Shown in pieces: positions 32,158 through 44,200 of a stretch of 64,000 nt of DNA. The stretch lies in contig CM046871.1 of the NCBI GenBank assembly GCA_025617745.1, positions 30,024,433 to 30,088,432 on the forward strand, read 5' to 3'. The stretch comes from Heliocidaris erythrogramma. Taxonomy: Eukaryota; Echinodermata; Echinoidea; Camarodonta; Echinometridae. Below the pieces are notes generated by a model, which was given only the letters and a program-made list of their open reading frames with translations, did no database searches and was not told the origin of the DNA. The position numbers and the translations under genes were made by a program. Each line of letters opens with the position of its first letter. The first letter of the stretch is position 1.

Positions 32158-32920
32158 CAGTGGTGTATCTAGGGGAGCAGGGGGGCACGTGCCCCGCGCA
32201 AAGGAAAGAAAAATAGGGGGAAATGAAGAAAAATCATAATCTTTACGGATAACGCGCCCCCAAATCAGCAGGATAAATGCACTAGAAATCTAGTTTTTGA
32301 AAGTTTGAAATGCGAAAATTTTCCAAAGCTCGGTTGCTTTGCTCCCTCGCATAATTGTTTTCTTTCAGGATCTCGTAATATCGCTCCCCCAGTATATAGT
32401 TCTCAAACAGCTTAAAGTGTTCAAAAAGTTTGAAAAATAAAGATGTAATTGCATTGCTCGCTATAGCATCTAAGTTTCATACGACTCCTGCTAAATATTG
32501 CGCTCCCAATATAGGATAAATTGTATAAACAGCATTTGCAAAGGTTCAACTTTTGAAAGAAATCTCAACTTTAGGTAGCCTTGCTGAATTTCTCGACTCT
32601 TTCTCAAGCCTATAGGGTTTTCGTTAGTTTTGCTCCCAATTGTAGAGGTGAGTAAATAGAAAACCGTTCATCAATGTATAAAATTTGCGCTTTTCTACCG
32701 CTTAACTGCGGTGGTCAAATGCAAAATTTCCTGGGTAAAATGCACAAGAAAATGCGTTTTTTTTTTTAGGGTTAAAAATTATTATAGGGTGAAAAATTTG
32801 CCGCTTGGTCGCTTTGCTCCCTCGCTTGTACAATAACATAGATAAGTTTGGGCACTCGGGGTGGGGGGCACCTAACTTCATTGTCTGCCCCGGGCGCCAT
32901 AATCCCTAGATACGCCACTG
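32158..32920. mobile_element. 763-bp element with CAGTGGYGTATCTAGGG ends
   Basis: Left end CAGTGGTGTATCTAGGG (32158-32174), right end its complement with one mismatch (32904-32920). CAGTGGCG-type ends recall hAT-like non-autonomous elements, but I find no 8-bp target duplication. No transposase ORF. Confidence 0.65.
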
Positions 32921-32945
32921 GCATCGCTCCTTCGCATGTGAAATG

Positions 32946-33270
32946 TTGCGTCCAAATAATTGAAAAGCAGTCGAATTGAGAAGCAGGGCGTCGAACTATA
33001 ACTTTCCGCCTAAAAGAAATGTTTGCTACAAGCCGTTATCTTTCTCTAAAATTTGCTAAAACGTCAGAGCTTTCGCGCTTCGCGCTGGAAGGGGGAAACT
33101 CCCCCTCCCTGTACCCACCCCTGTTACATACAGTGCAGTATTGCGTCCAAATAACTGAAAAGCAGCCAGGGCGTCGGACTAACTTTCCGCCTTAAAAAAA
33201 AAGTGTTACGAGCCGTTATCTTTCTCTCAAATTTGCTGTAAATCGTAAGAGCTTTCGAAACTCCCCTCCC
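32946..33270. repeat. About 197-bp direct repeat, 2 copies
   Basis: TGCGTCCAAATAA...GTCGGACT/GTCGAACT...CTTTCCGCC...GCCGTTATCTTTCTCT...GAGCTTTCG repeats from 32946 and 33143. The same unit occurs in inverted orientation at 54060-54360. Confidence 0.7.
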
Positions 33271-34149
33271 TGTGAATGACATCCATGTACTAATGGGACT
33301 ACAGGATTTAACAAAAACATGACCCGTATTTAAGAAAATATCCCATACATAGTTCCTGTAACTTTGTGGATTGTCATCTAAAATAAGAACCATAAAAAGT
33401 CGGAGTACTTTTAAAATTTATTTTTGAAAGTCACACAAAGATCATATACATCAATGGTATTCATTAAGTTTAGCTGGCAACTGAATACGGTATAATCACA
33501 AATTTAGTGTTGATGTAGAGTGTAGCGACTTACAATCATGAGTTGGCAACGAATCAATATTAGTCACAAACCAGGGCGGCAAAGCGTCTCGTGATGGGGG
33601 GGGGGGGGGGGTAAAGTAGACACCAGCAGAAAAAGAATTTCTGGGAGGAAAGGGGGCATGCACAAGGGGGCATTAGCACTTTTTAGGGGAAAGGGAAAGG
33701 TATCAAAGGAAAGGTCAAAACTGAAAAAAAACATGTAAGTTTTAGACATTATATACCCCTACATTTTGAAGCCATTTCAGGAAAGATTCAAATAATCCTT
33801 CTCTCACAGTGTGCAGGTGAGTGTGAGGGTCTGTGATGGTCTGTATATTCATTTAATTTCCAAGCGAGCATAATATAGCGGGCTGTGACATCCAGTGGTG
33901 GATCGGGGGGGGGGGCCTTTTGGTGGAGTTTTTAAAAATTATCCCCGATATACATCTGATTACCGATTACCGATAAACCTTTGTTTGTGAACGACGACAT
34001 CATTTTTTTTGGGGGGGGGGGGCAGGTGCAAAGGCAAGTAATAGAACAAATCTAATTCAAAGATTTTTTTTCTTTTTTGCCTACTTCTAATTAAAGCAAC
34101 GCTTTTTCCATTCCAGCGAGCGAGCGAAAAATTCCTGCCTACCACCACT
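33271..34149. other. No gene; poly-G tracts
   Basis: G-runs at 33596-33611, 33905-33915 and 34010-34022, each next to CAGTGGTGGATC- or CGACGACATC-type words that look like transposon ends. No coding region supported. Confidence 0.5.
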
Positions 34150-34860
34150 TGTTAATCAAATGAGTTTTTATTTCATATTCGTGAGCGAGCCTCTTTTTAA
34201 TGTTCTATTTTAATAATAATCGTATTTAAGGGAATGTTAATTTTTGACTGGGCGAGCGATCGTAGAGAGCGAGCAGAAAAAAAGGTAATACTTCTCGTAT
34301 TCTGGTAGCATAAACAGAATCTTCTTGGCAAGGGGCGGGATGGGCACAATCGTATTTAAGGGAATGTTAATATTTATTAGGCGAGCGAGCGTAGCGAGCG
34401 ATCAAATTTTTTTAACACTTCTCTTTTGATAATAATGTATAGCATAAGCGGAATTTTCTTGGAACGAAGCGGGGGGGGCACAATCATATTTAAGGGAATG
34501 TAAATTATATTTAAACTTCTTTTTAAATGGTAGCATAAACGGGATCTTCTTCCTAGGAAGCGGGTTGGGCACATTCGTATTCAGTAAGGGAATGTTAATT
34601 TTATTTAGGCGAGCAAGCGTAATAAGCAAGCGAAAAAAATTAACTACTCTTTTTTATAATTGGTAGCATAAATGGTGTCTTCTTCCTGCTGGGTGGGGCA
34701 GGCACACTCATTTTCAAGGGGATGTTAATTTCATTCTTGCGCGCGAGCGTACCGAGGGATTATGATAAACACTTCTCTTTTGATAGTAATTGGTAGCATA
34801 AAATGGGTTTTCTTGCTGCGGGGCGGGGCGGGCGTTCTCGTTTAATTTATTTCATTTTAA
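34150..34860. repeat. About 130-bp degenerate tandem repeat, 5-6 copies
   Basis: The phrase CGTATTTAAGGGAATGTTAA recurs with AAGGG at about 34228, 34358, 34492, 34586, 34716 and 34859. Each unit also has a GCGAGCGAGCGTAGCGAGCG segment, GGTAGCATAAA and a G-rich GGGGCGGG stretch. Confidence 0.8.
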
Positions 34861-34967
34861 GGTGATGTACCGACAAAACCAAACAATGTTCTTGTGGTCA
34901 CAAGGGGATGTTTATTTTGTTTTGTTTTTGTTTTTAACGGAGGGTTTAAGTTCTGACGACATAAAAT

Positions 34968-35345
34968 GTCTAATGACCGATTCTAGGAATCTACTCCCTG
35001 GAAAATTACCCCCGGACAACTACCCCGGACAGCTATCCCCTGAACAACTACCCAACCCCCTAGGACAATTACCCCCCAAGACAGTTACCTCGGCAATTAC
35101 CCCTCCAGGAAAACTACCCCCATAAAATGACAATTACCCCGATACCCCCCCCCCCCCCGAACAAATTTTTAGCCCCCCCCCCCCCTTCCCGGACAACTAC
35201 CCCCTGGTCAATTACCCCAGAGTCCAGGGGTAGTTGTTCGGGGGCAATTGTCCTGGGGGTAGTTGTCCGGAGGGGGTAGTTGTCCTGAGGGTAGCTTTCG
35301 GGGGTAGTTTTCCAGGGGGTAGTTGTCCTACAATCGGTCATTGGA
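34968..35345. repeat. Palindromic minisatellite built on GGACAACTACCCC
   Basis: The left half repeats GGACAACTACCCC-like 13-mers; the right half repeats the complement GGGGTAGTTGTCC. The outermost parts, AATGACCGATT (left) and AATCGGTCATT (right), are also inverted. C-runs sit at the centre (35144-35182). Confidence 0.88.
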
Positions 35346-35499
35346 AAAAAATCCTTTTCCTCCTGCCTAAGAATGAATCCTACCAAGTTTGGGTTAAAAT
35401 CCAGCCATGCATTTTTGGAAGAACTTGAAAAAAGGTGAAAAGATTAGCACGACGGACAAAGATGGTCAGCGACCGCAATAGCCCAGTTGAACTATAAGG

Positions 35500-36330
35500 C
35501 CAATAGAGGTGCAAGGGGCACTTCTTGCATATCATAAGTGATACTCACCAGCTATGAGTATGAGAATGGGAAAGGGAGACTGGAGTATTTATTATTTAAA
35601 AAACACGGGCCAATTATTGCAGAAAGGGAAAAGGGACACCTATCATACTTTGATCAGGGGAAGAAGCTCTTATTAAAAAACGAGGGCACTTATTAAAGGA
35701 TAAGGGGCACGTTTCATAAAAAAGTGACACTTTTTAGGGGTCAAAAGGGCACTTAATGGAAGAAAAACGGCATGTATCAGAATGAAAGGGGCAAAATTAT
35801 TGAGGATAAGTAGGGCACTTAACAGAGATGAAAAGGAGCACCTATTAGAGGGAAAGGACCACTTTAATGAAATAAGGGAATAGGGGTACTTGTCTAAAGT
35901 AAAACAGGTAGCTCTCAAAATTAATAGGGGGAATAATAGCTGTAGGGGTACTTATCAGCTTATGAGAATGAGAAAAAAAAATATTGTTGCAAAGGAAAAG
36001 AAGAACTTATCGAAGGAAAAGGGGCATATATCATATTTGAATATGGTGGGGTTTTTTTAACCGGAACGTATATTACCAAAAGGTACATTTTCAGAGGTGA
36101 TAAAGGAACATTTATTAATAATTGGATAAATTTATATAGTGTAGCTACTATATTGGATATTTTACTGTGCTGTGATGTAATGTAACAGAACTCTCAACAA
36201 TTCTACTGAATAAACACACACTATAAAGAAAGTATTGGAGGGGAAGGGGTACTTGCAAGAGCAAATGTAGCACCTGTTTGATTTGAATAGGGATAGTAAT
36301 CCCAGCTAAGGGTGGGTTTTATCGGTTACA
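35500..36330. repeat. Degenerate G/A-rich repeat (GGGGCACTTATYA type)
   Basis: Words such as GGGGCACTT, AGGGCACTTA and GGGGTACTTATCA recur at irregular 30-50-bp spacing on the plus strand. The same style resumes at 38190-38290. Confidence 0.55.
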
Positions 36331-36368
36331 GCCCTATAGCTAGAAGGTCCGATAGTTAGCGGGTTAGC

Positions 36369-37063
36369 GTCTTATTTTGACGCCATCTCTACGTCTTGTA
36401 CGCTGTAAAAATTAAAGTGCTACTTTTAGGGGCATGTATAGTGACTGCACCTGAAATGCTGTTTATAGCACTTGTAGTGTGCTAATTTACCAGCAAAAAA
36501 AATGTGACCGTGGCGAGCCTCGAACCAGGTTCCGCTGATTGAGAGGCGCTGACGTTACCGATGGACTAACGAATGCTTCTTGCAATCCACTTTAGTCATG
36601 GGAGTCAAGTAGATAACATGAACTATGTGGTGTCGTAAATTCACTATGTAACAATATGATCTGCTCTAAATCGTACAATGCGAGTTAGTCTAGCGGTAAT
36701 GCCAGCAATTCTCGATCAGCGGACCTGGTTCGAAGCTCGCCCAAATCATTTTTTTATGAATGTTTAGCAGTTTAAGGAGCCGGTCCAGCTCCCGTGAAAG
36801 TGCTGAAATAGCACGCTGTAATAGCACACTGTGTGCATTCAATAGCACTCTGAGTGCAGTCCCTATGCATGCCCTCAAAAAGTGCTATATACAGCACTTC
36901 AGTTTTTACAGTGTACAGATGACGTCAAAATAAGACGTCCTCTTGACGTCTTGCGTTGGTGCAAGTTGTCGTCTTATTGACGTAATTACAGGACGTAAAA
37001 AAAGACGAAAACCACGACGTAAATATCACGTAATTTTTAACACTTTCTGCTATCAGGGTAGTT
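36369..37063. mobile_element. Fold-back element with tRNA-like modules, copy 2
   Basis: Same interior and right arm as 8096-8838, including both tRNA-like modules (minus about 36500-36570, plus about 36680-36735) and the right tail ending CTATCAGGG at 37062. The left arm is shortened and starts at CGTCTTATTTTGACG. One extra AATAGCAC unit near 36811. Confidence 0.87.
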
Positions 37064-37189
37064 GGATACCTCACTGCCCCAATATTATGATATTCGGGCT
37101 TCTTGTTGCTGCAGGACGTAAGAGGTGCTTGCTGCAAGTAACAATCTAGGCCGTTTCTTGATTGTATGAGCGAGCAAAGCGAGCGAACG

Positions 37190-37779
37190 AGAGAGAGAGA
37201 GAAAAAAGAAGAGTTTTGTATCCTGAGAATAGGTTCTAGCGTATTGTTATTCCGTTCTCATAATCAGTGTAACATGTTATCGGCATCTTCTGTTCTCATA
37301 TTGGGAAGAGACTATTGGTCACAGGCCATTATTTCTGAAAATTCATCTCTTTAGCCCCTTTAGGTCAACTTGCCGCTCGATTCCTTTCAGTTATGTTGCT
37401 AACATTCTTTGAGTAGAAAAATAGCATAACATTAGCTATAGATTCAAGATGCAAACCAAATAACTTCCATAAGAATATGACTTATTAATATAATTGGCAT
37501 TGGTTTATATACATAAATATGGCGATAATATTAATAACTAATATCAATAATGAAAGTGTAATGGGCATTGGTAAAAATAACCCTAATAATGCTAGTGAGA
37601 GAAGTTTTTGATTTTTGTTTTCTTCTCTTTCCTTTCTGATTTCTTTTCTTTTTCTCTTCTTTTCCTTTCTTTTCTTTTCTTCTTTCCTTTTCAACCTCTT
37701 CCTTTTTTGCTTTTCCTTTGGTTGGAACGCCCCCACTTATTTTAACCACTTATTTTTTACCCACTTATCATTTTATCCA
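37190..37779. other. No gene; purine/pyrimidine-biased tracts
   Basis: GA-repeat at 37191-37202 and a long CT-rich stretch at 37611-37710. Open frames through the latter are low-complexity Phe/Ser/Leu or Lys/Glu and not gene-like. Confidence 0.55.
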
Positions 37780-38150
37780 CTATGTTACCCTTTTTACGTA
37801 TTTATTGTCGGTCTATCGGACCTTCTAACTATCGGACCTCTACTGAACCTTCGGATTATCGGACCCTTTTGCCGATTCGGTCTATCAGTCTATAGAACCT
37901 TCTGTCTATTGGACCCTCATGTACATTCGGACTATCGAACCTTCTATCTATCGGACCTTCTGACTATTGGACCCGTTGGTCATTCCATCTGTAGAACCTT
38001 CGGACTATTGGACCTTCCTACCGATTCGGTCTATAGAACCTTATGTCTACTGGACCCTCTCGTACATTCGGTCTATCGAACCTTCTATCTATTGGTTGTC
38101 GGTCTATCGGACCCGCTGACTATCGGACCTTCCAATTATAGGGATGACCC
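37780..38150. repeat. About 20-bp minisatellite (CGGTCTATCGGACCTTC type)
   Basis: Variants of TCGGTCTATCGGACCTTCT fill the interval. A longer period is visible: GCCGATTCGGTCTATCAGTC... near 37871 recurs as ACCGATTCGGTCTATAGAAC near 38020. Complementary words at 36345-36366 (AAGGTCCGATAGTTAGCGGG) lie across fold-back copy 2. Confidence 0.8.
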
Positions 38151-38428
38151 CCTTTTATCATAGGTGGTGGGAGACTTTAATAAGAATGTGGAACTGGCAC
38201 CAGTTAGATAGAAAAGGAGACACTTTTCTGAAGTAAAAGGGTTCACTTTTCCTAATTAAAAGGGTTACTTAGGGGAAATTCTAAAAGTGAGACACTGTTC
38301 ATCTCCGGAAGTACCACTTTTGCATGTCTCCGACTGTCAGATGTTCGACATTTGTTAGAACATGGAACAGTTAGCAGAGATTTTCATGCAAAGGGAAGAG
38401 ATAGCTAAGTGGTATCGACATTCCAAAG

Positions 38429-38758
38429 CATGGGTGTTGATCCCGGGGGATGGTTATATATATATATATATATATATTTGAGGTGGGGTGTCCTGTATTA
38501 ACCCCCCCCCCCCCCCCCGATATATTTGGATAAAAAGATAAGAATTATGATACATTGACCTTAAAACTAATAATTATTAGTCATAATCATTATTTAACAA
38601 CATTTAATCACACAGAAAACCATTTCGGGATGCTCTAAAATGCAAGTCCCTGGTGTGGGGAGGGGGGGGCGATACCCCCTCCCAAACTCTCCCCCGTTCG
38701 GTCGCTTTGCTCCCTCGCCGGTCATTCCCCCAATCATGAACACGGATCGACATCCCTG
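38429..38758. mobile_element. About 330-bp inverted-repeat element
   Basis: Left end CATGGGTGTTGATCCCGGGG, right end CGGATCGACATCCCTG. A C-run and AATTATGATACATT, CTCTAAAATGCAAG interior segments are shared with the copy beginning near 31727. TA microsatellite at 38455-38477. No ORF. Confidence 0.65.
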
Positions 38759-38909
38759 TTCCCAAAGAAAGTTATAACTAGAGCACTGGGAGGGGGACCA
38801 GTCCGAGTACATGTATCCCCGAACCCGTCACCCATTCCCCATTTGAATCAATGTTGTGCCTGAAATGGATAAAGTGGCAATTTGGGACCTCGGGTATCAC
38901 TTTTTTAGT

Positions 38910-39916
38910 TGTTTTGAAATTCAAGGTGATCCGACAAAAACTGCAGCCGGTAGAGCGCTCACAAGAAAGTCTTTACCATTTCTTTAAAAATATGGTTACC
39001 ACGGCAACGATGACTCCACCCACACCAAAAAAAATAAGCGTCTTCATGTTACCATAATGCACCTCCATGCGAAATATGAAGATGATCCGACAAGAACTGC
39101 AGCCAGTAGAGCGCTCATAAGAAAGTCTTTACCATTTCTTTTAAAAATATGGTTACCATGGCAACAATGTCGACTCCGCCCACACCAAAAACAATAGGCT
39201 TCCTCATCTTACCATAATGCACCTCCATGCGAAATTTTAAGGTCATCCGACAAGAACTGCAGCCGGTAGAGCGCTCACAAGAAAATCTTTACCATTTCTT
39301 TAAAAAATATGGTTACCATGGCAACAATGTCGACTCCGCCCACACCAAAAACAATAGGCTTCTTCATCTTACCATAATGCACCTCCATGTGAAATTTGAA
39401 GGTGATCCGACAAAAACTGCAGCCAGTAGAGCGCTCATAAGAAAGTCTTTACCATTTCTTTAAAAAATATGGTTACCATGGCAACGATGACTCCACCCAC
39501 ACCAATAACAATAGGCGTCTTCATCTTATGATAATACACCTCCATGCGAAATTTGAAGGTGATCCGACAAGAACTGCAGCCGGTAGAGCGCTCACAAGAA
39601 AATCTTTACCATTTCTTTAAAATATATGGTTACCATGGCAACAATGTCGACTCCGCCCACACCAAAAACAATAGGCTTCTTCATCTTACCATAATGCACC
39701 TCCATGTGAAATTTGAAGGTGATCCGACAAAAACTGCAGCCAGTAGAGCGCTCATAAGAAAGTCTTTACCATTTCTTTAAAAAATATGGTTACCATGGCA
39801 ACGATGACTCCACCCACACCAATAACAATAGGCGTCTTCATCTTATGATAATGCACCTCCATGCGAAATTTGAAGGTGATCCGACAAGAACTGCAGCCGG
39901 TAGAGCGCTCACAAGC
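38910..39916. repeat. 160-bp tandem array, about 6 copies, alternating types
   Basis: Unit starts (ATGCACCTCCATG) at 39057, 39217, 39377, 39534, 39694 and 39851: spacing 160, 160, 157, 160, 157. Two variants alternate (CGAAATTT...AAGAACTGCAGCC and TGAAATTT...AAAAACTGCAGCC), giving a two-unit period of 317 bp in the distal part. Ends abruptly at 39916 against GGACAACTACCCC-type minisatellite. Confidence 0.92.
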
Positions 39917-41237
39917 CCCCCGGACAACTACCCCAGGACAACCACCCTCTAGGAAAAGTACCCCAAATTGGACTTAACATCACATTGAGCAAGATTGTGC
40001 TCGTTTGTTACGTTCGCTCGCCAAAATAGAATTAATATGGCCTTTAGCAAAATTTCTGCCCGGACCTGCAACAATAAAGCCCAGATAATATACAAATTTT
40101 ATTAAAAGAGAAGTGTTTGTTTTCGCTCATGCTTGCTCGCTTAATTGTTCCTCCTCCAACTTCCAACAATATCACATTAAAAAAAAAAAAAAACTAGTTT
40201 ATATATACTATCATTTAAAAAGAATTTGTTTTTTGTTTGTTGTTGTTTCCTGGTGTGTTTTTTTTCTTCAGTGCATGAAGGCACGTATTCCCATGTGCAA
40301 TATCAACTCTCTATTAGATGTTTTGCATGATCAACAATTAAGAGGGGGGGGGGCGGGCGGGAAGGAAAACAAATATTCAGCCGTTTGTCACACACCCCCA
40401 CCCCCTCTCCCTCACGCACTCTACAATAATTATGCAACTCGTTACAAAGCTACCAGCCAATCGAGTATTAAAGGAAACTAGCATTGTGTTTGGTCGATTT
40501 AAAAAATAGTATGGGGTATAATAGATGGATGAGAAATTCAACTGTACAATGCACCATCAAACACCGAGTTTAAACACCCAACTTTTAAAACAAAAAGGTA
40601 ATACCAGGGGAAATCCCCCCCCCCCCCCCGTGATCATGGGTATAGACACATTTAACTGAGGTGAATTTTATCATAATAATGACCAAAATCCTATTTATAA
40701 CCAGATTTCCAAAACGGATACTCATTATATCCTTACTGATTGTTGCTCACCCCCCCCCCCCCCCCCCCCCTCCACGTCCTCCCATGGCTGAAATCAGTTT
40801 AAATGCCATCGAGTACCTGGGAGTTGTAACTGTTTGGGGGATAATTGACCTACATGCCATGGGTGAGAGTATGTTGGTTGTTGTCGGATTAATAATAATA
40901 ATAAATAAGTCGGACTTGAGCAACCGACGAGAGAGGGCAGTATTTAAGCGTCAAGAGGGGTGACAATACATGACTCTCGACGAGTGAACACCTATTTGGA
41001 CCTCTCCTCAATTATGTATTGAATTTGCATTGACTTTGTGTTAACTCGAGAAGGACCAACCTGAAGTGAGCGCACAGCCCCAGCGCACAGTGAGATATCG
41101 CGATCGCCAAATATCCCCCTTTTTAGCCAATATAAACACGCCTGTATCAGTGCGGGTCGGCGGCATTGAAAAAGATTGATAGTCTAGTATTCGCAGACCC
41201 TAATTTCAATAAAAATTGCTACCGTTTTATGTAGAAA
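39917..41237. other. No gene supported
   Basis: Starts with GGACAACTACCCC-type words (39920-39965). Poly-C at 40615-40629 and 40750-40770. ORFs here run through homopolymers. 41040-41237 is unique sequence leading into the satellite. Confidence 0.5.
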
Positions 41238-44200
41238 CATAGACCCCTTTATCATTTTCTGTGCATCAATGTGCACCCCTAATTCGATGAGTTATCTATC
41301 AAAGACCATTCCTGTGAAATTAAAAGAAATTTAAAGAAGATCTGAGTTAGCGGGGGCACTTAAACCGCCCCCATGTCGAATAATTGGGAAATTCCGCCTC
41401 CTCAAAAGTGACAAATCGGAGAATATTTTTATCAGTTTGGGGGCTCCATAGACCCCTTTATCATTTTCTGTGCATCAATGTGCACCCCTAATTCGATGAG
41501 TTATCTATCAAAGACCATTCCTGTGAAATTAAAAGAAATTTAAAGAAGATCTGAGTTAGCGGGGGCACTTAAACCGCCCCCATGTCGAATAATTGGGAAA
41601 TTCCGCCTCCTCAAAAGTGGCATATCGGAGAATATTTTTATCAGTTTGGGGGCTCCATAGACCCCTTTATCATTTTCTGTGCATCAATGTGCACCCCTAA
41701 TTCGATGAGTTATCTATCAAAGACCATTCCTGTGAAATTAAAAGAAATTTAAAGAAGATCTGAGTTAGCGGGGGCACTTAAACCGCCCCCATGTCGAATA
41801 ATTGGGAAATTCCGCCTCCTCAAAAGTGACAAATCGGAGAATATTTTTATCAGTTTGGGGGCTCCATAGACCCCTTTATCATTTTCTGTGCATCAATGTG
41901 CACCCCTAATTCGATGAGTTATCTATCAAAGACCATTCCTGTGAAATTAAAAGAAATTTAAAGAAGATCTGAGTTAGCGGGGGCACTTAAACCGCCCCCA
42001 TGTCGAATAATTGGGAAATTCCGCCTCCTCAAAAGTGGCATATCGGAGAATATTTTTATCAGTTTGGGGGCTCCATAGACCCCTTTATCATTTTCTGTGC
42101 ATCAATGTGCACCCCTAATTCGATGAGTTATCTATCAAAGACCATTCCTGTGAAATTAAAAGAAATTTAAAGAAGATCTGAGTTAGCGGGGGCACTTAAA
42201 CCGCCCCCATGTCGAATAATTGGGAAATTCCGCCTCCTCAAAAGTGACAAATCGGAGAATATTTTTATCAGTTTGGGGGCTCCATAGACCCCTTTATCAT
42301 TTTCTGTGCATCAATGTGCACCCCTAATTCGATGAGTTATCTATCAAAGACCATTCCTGTGAAATTAAAAGAAATTTAAAGAAGATCTGAGTTAGCGGGG
42401 GCACTTAAACCGCCCCCATGTCGAATAATTGGGAAATTCCGCCTCCTCAAAAGTGGCATATCGGAGAATATTTTTATCAGTTTGGGGGCTCCATAGACCC
42501 CTTTATCATTTTCTGTGCATCAATGTGCACCCCTAATTCGATGAGTTATCTATCAAAGACCATTCCTGTGAAATTAAAAGAAATTTAAAGAAGATCTGAG
42601 TTAGCGGGGGCACTTAAACCGCCCCCATCTCGAATAATTGGGAAATTCCGCCTCCTCAAAAGTGGCAAATCGGAGAATATTTTTATCAGTTTGGGGGCTC
42701 CATAGACCCCTTTATCATTTTCTGTGCATCAATGTGCACCCCTAATTCGATGAGTTATCTATCAAAGACCATTCCTGTGAAATTAAAAGAAATTTAAAGA
42801 AGATCTGAGTTAGCGGGGGCACTTAAACCGCCCCCATGTCGAATAATTGGGAAATTCCGCCTCCTCAAAAGTGACAAATCGGAGAATGTTTTTATCAGTT
42901 TGGGGGCTCCATAGACCCCTTTATCATTTTCTGTGCATCAATGTGCACCCCTAATTCGATGAGTTATCTATCAAAGACCATTCCTGTGAAATTAAAAGAA
43001 ATTTAAAGAAGATCTGAGTAAGCGGGGGCACTTAAACCGCCCCCATGTCGAATAATTGGGAAATTCCGCCTCCTCAAAAGTGACAAATCGGAGAATGTTT
43101 TTATCAGTTTGGGGGCTCCATAGACCCCTTTATCATTTTCTGTGCATCAATGTGCACCCCTAATTCGATGAGTTATCTATCAAAGACCATTCCTGTGAAA
43201 TTAAAAGAAATTTAAAGAAGATCTGAGTTAGCGGGGGCACTTAAACCGCCCCCATGTCGAATAATTGGGAAATTCCGCCTCCTCAAAAGTGGCATATCGG
43301 AGAATATTTTTATCAGTTTGGGGGCTCCATAGACCCCTTTATCATTTTCTGTGCATCAATGTGCACCCCTAATTCGATGAGTTATCTATCAAAGACCATT
43401 CCTGTGAAATTAAAAGAAATTTAAAGAAGATCTGAGTTAGCGGGGGCACTTAAACCGCCCCCATGTCGAATAATTGGGAAATTCCGCCTCCTCAAAAGTG
43501 GCATATCGGAGAATATTTTTATCAGTTTGGGGGCTCCATAGACCCCTTTATCATTTTCTGTGCATCAATGTGCACCCCTAATTCGATGAGTTATCTATCA
43601 AAGACCATTCCTGTGAAATTAAAAGAAATTTAAAGAAGATCTGAGTTAGCGGGGGCACTTAAACCGCCCCCATGTCGAATAATTGGGAAATTCCGCCTCC
43701 TCAAAAGTGACAAATCGGAGAATGTTTTTATCAGTTTGGGGGCTCCATAGACCCCTTTATCATTTTCTGTGCATCAATGTGCACCCCTAATTCGATGAGT
43801 TATCTATCAAAGACCATTCCTGTGAAATTAAAAGAAATTTAAAGAAGATCTGAGTTAGCGGGGGCACTTAAACCGCCCCCATGTCGAATAATTGGGAAAT
43901 TCCGCCTCCTCAAAAGTGGCATATCGGAGAATATTTTTATCAGTTTGGGGGCTCCATAGACCCCTTTATCATTTTCTGTGCATCAATGTGCACCCCTAAT
44001 TCGATGAGTTATCTATCAAAGACCATTCCTGTGAAATTAAAAGAAATTTAAAGAAGATCTGAGTTAGCGGGGGCACTTAAACCGCCCCCATGTCGAATAA
44101 TTGGGAAATTCCGCCTCCTCAAAAGTGACAAATCGGAGAATATTTTTATCAGTTTGGGGGCTCCATAGACCCCTTTATCATTTTCTGTGCATCAATGTGC

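Noticed and set aside
37615-38163. 182-residue ORF
   Set aside because: Translation of a CT-rich stretch followed by a minisatellite; repetitive, no domain, no start context.
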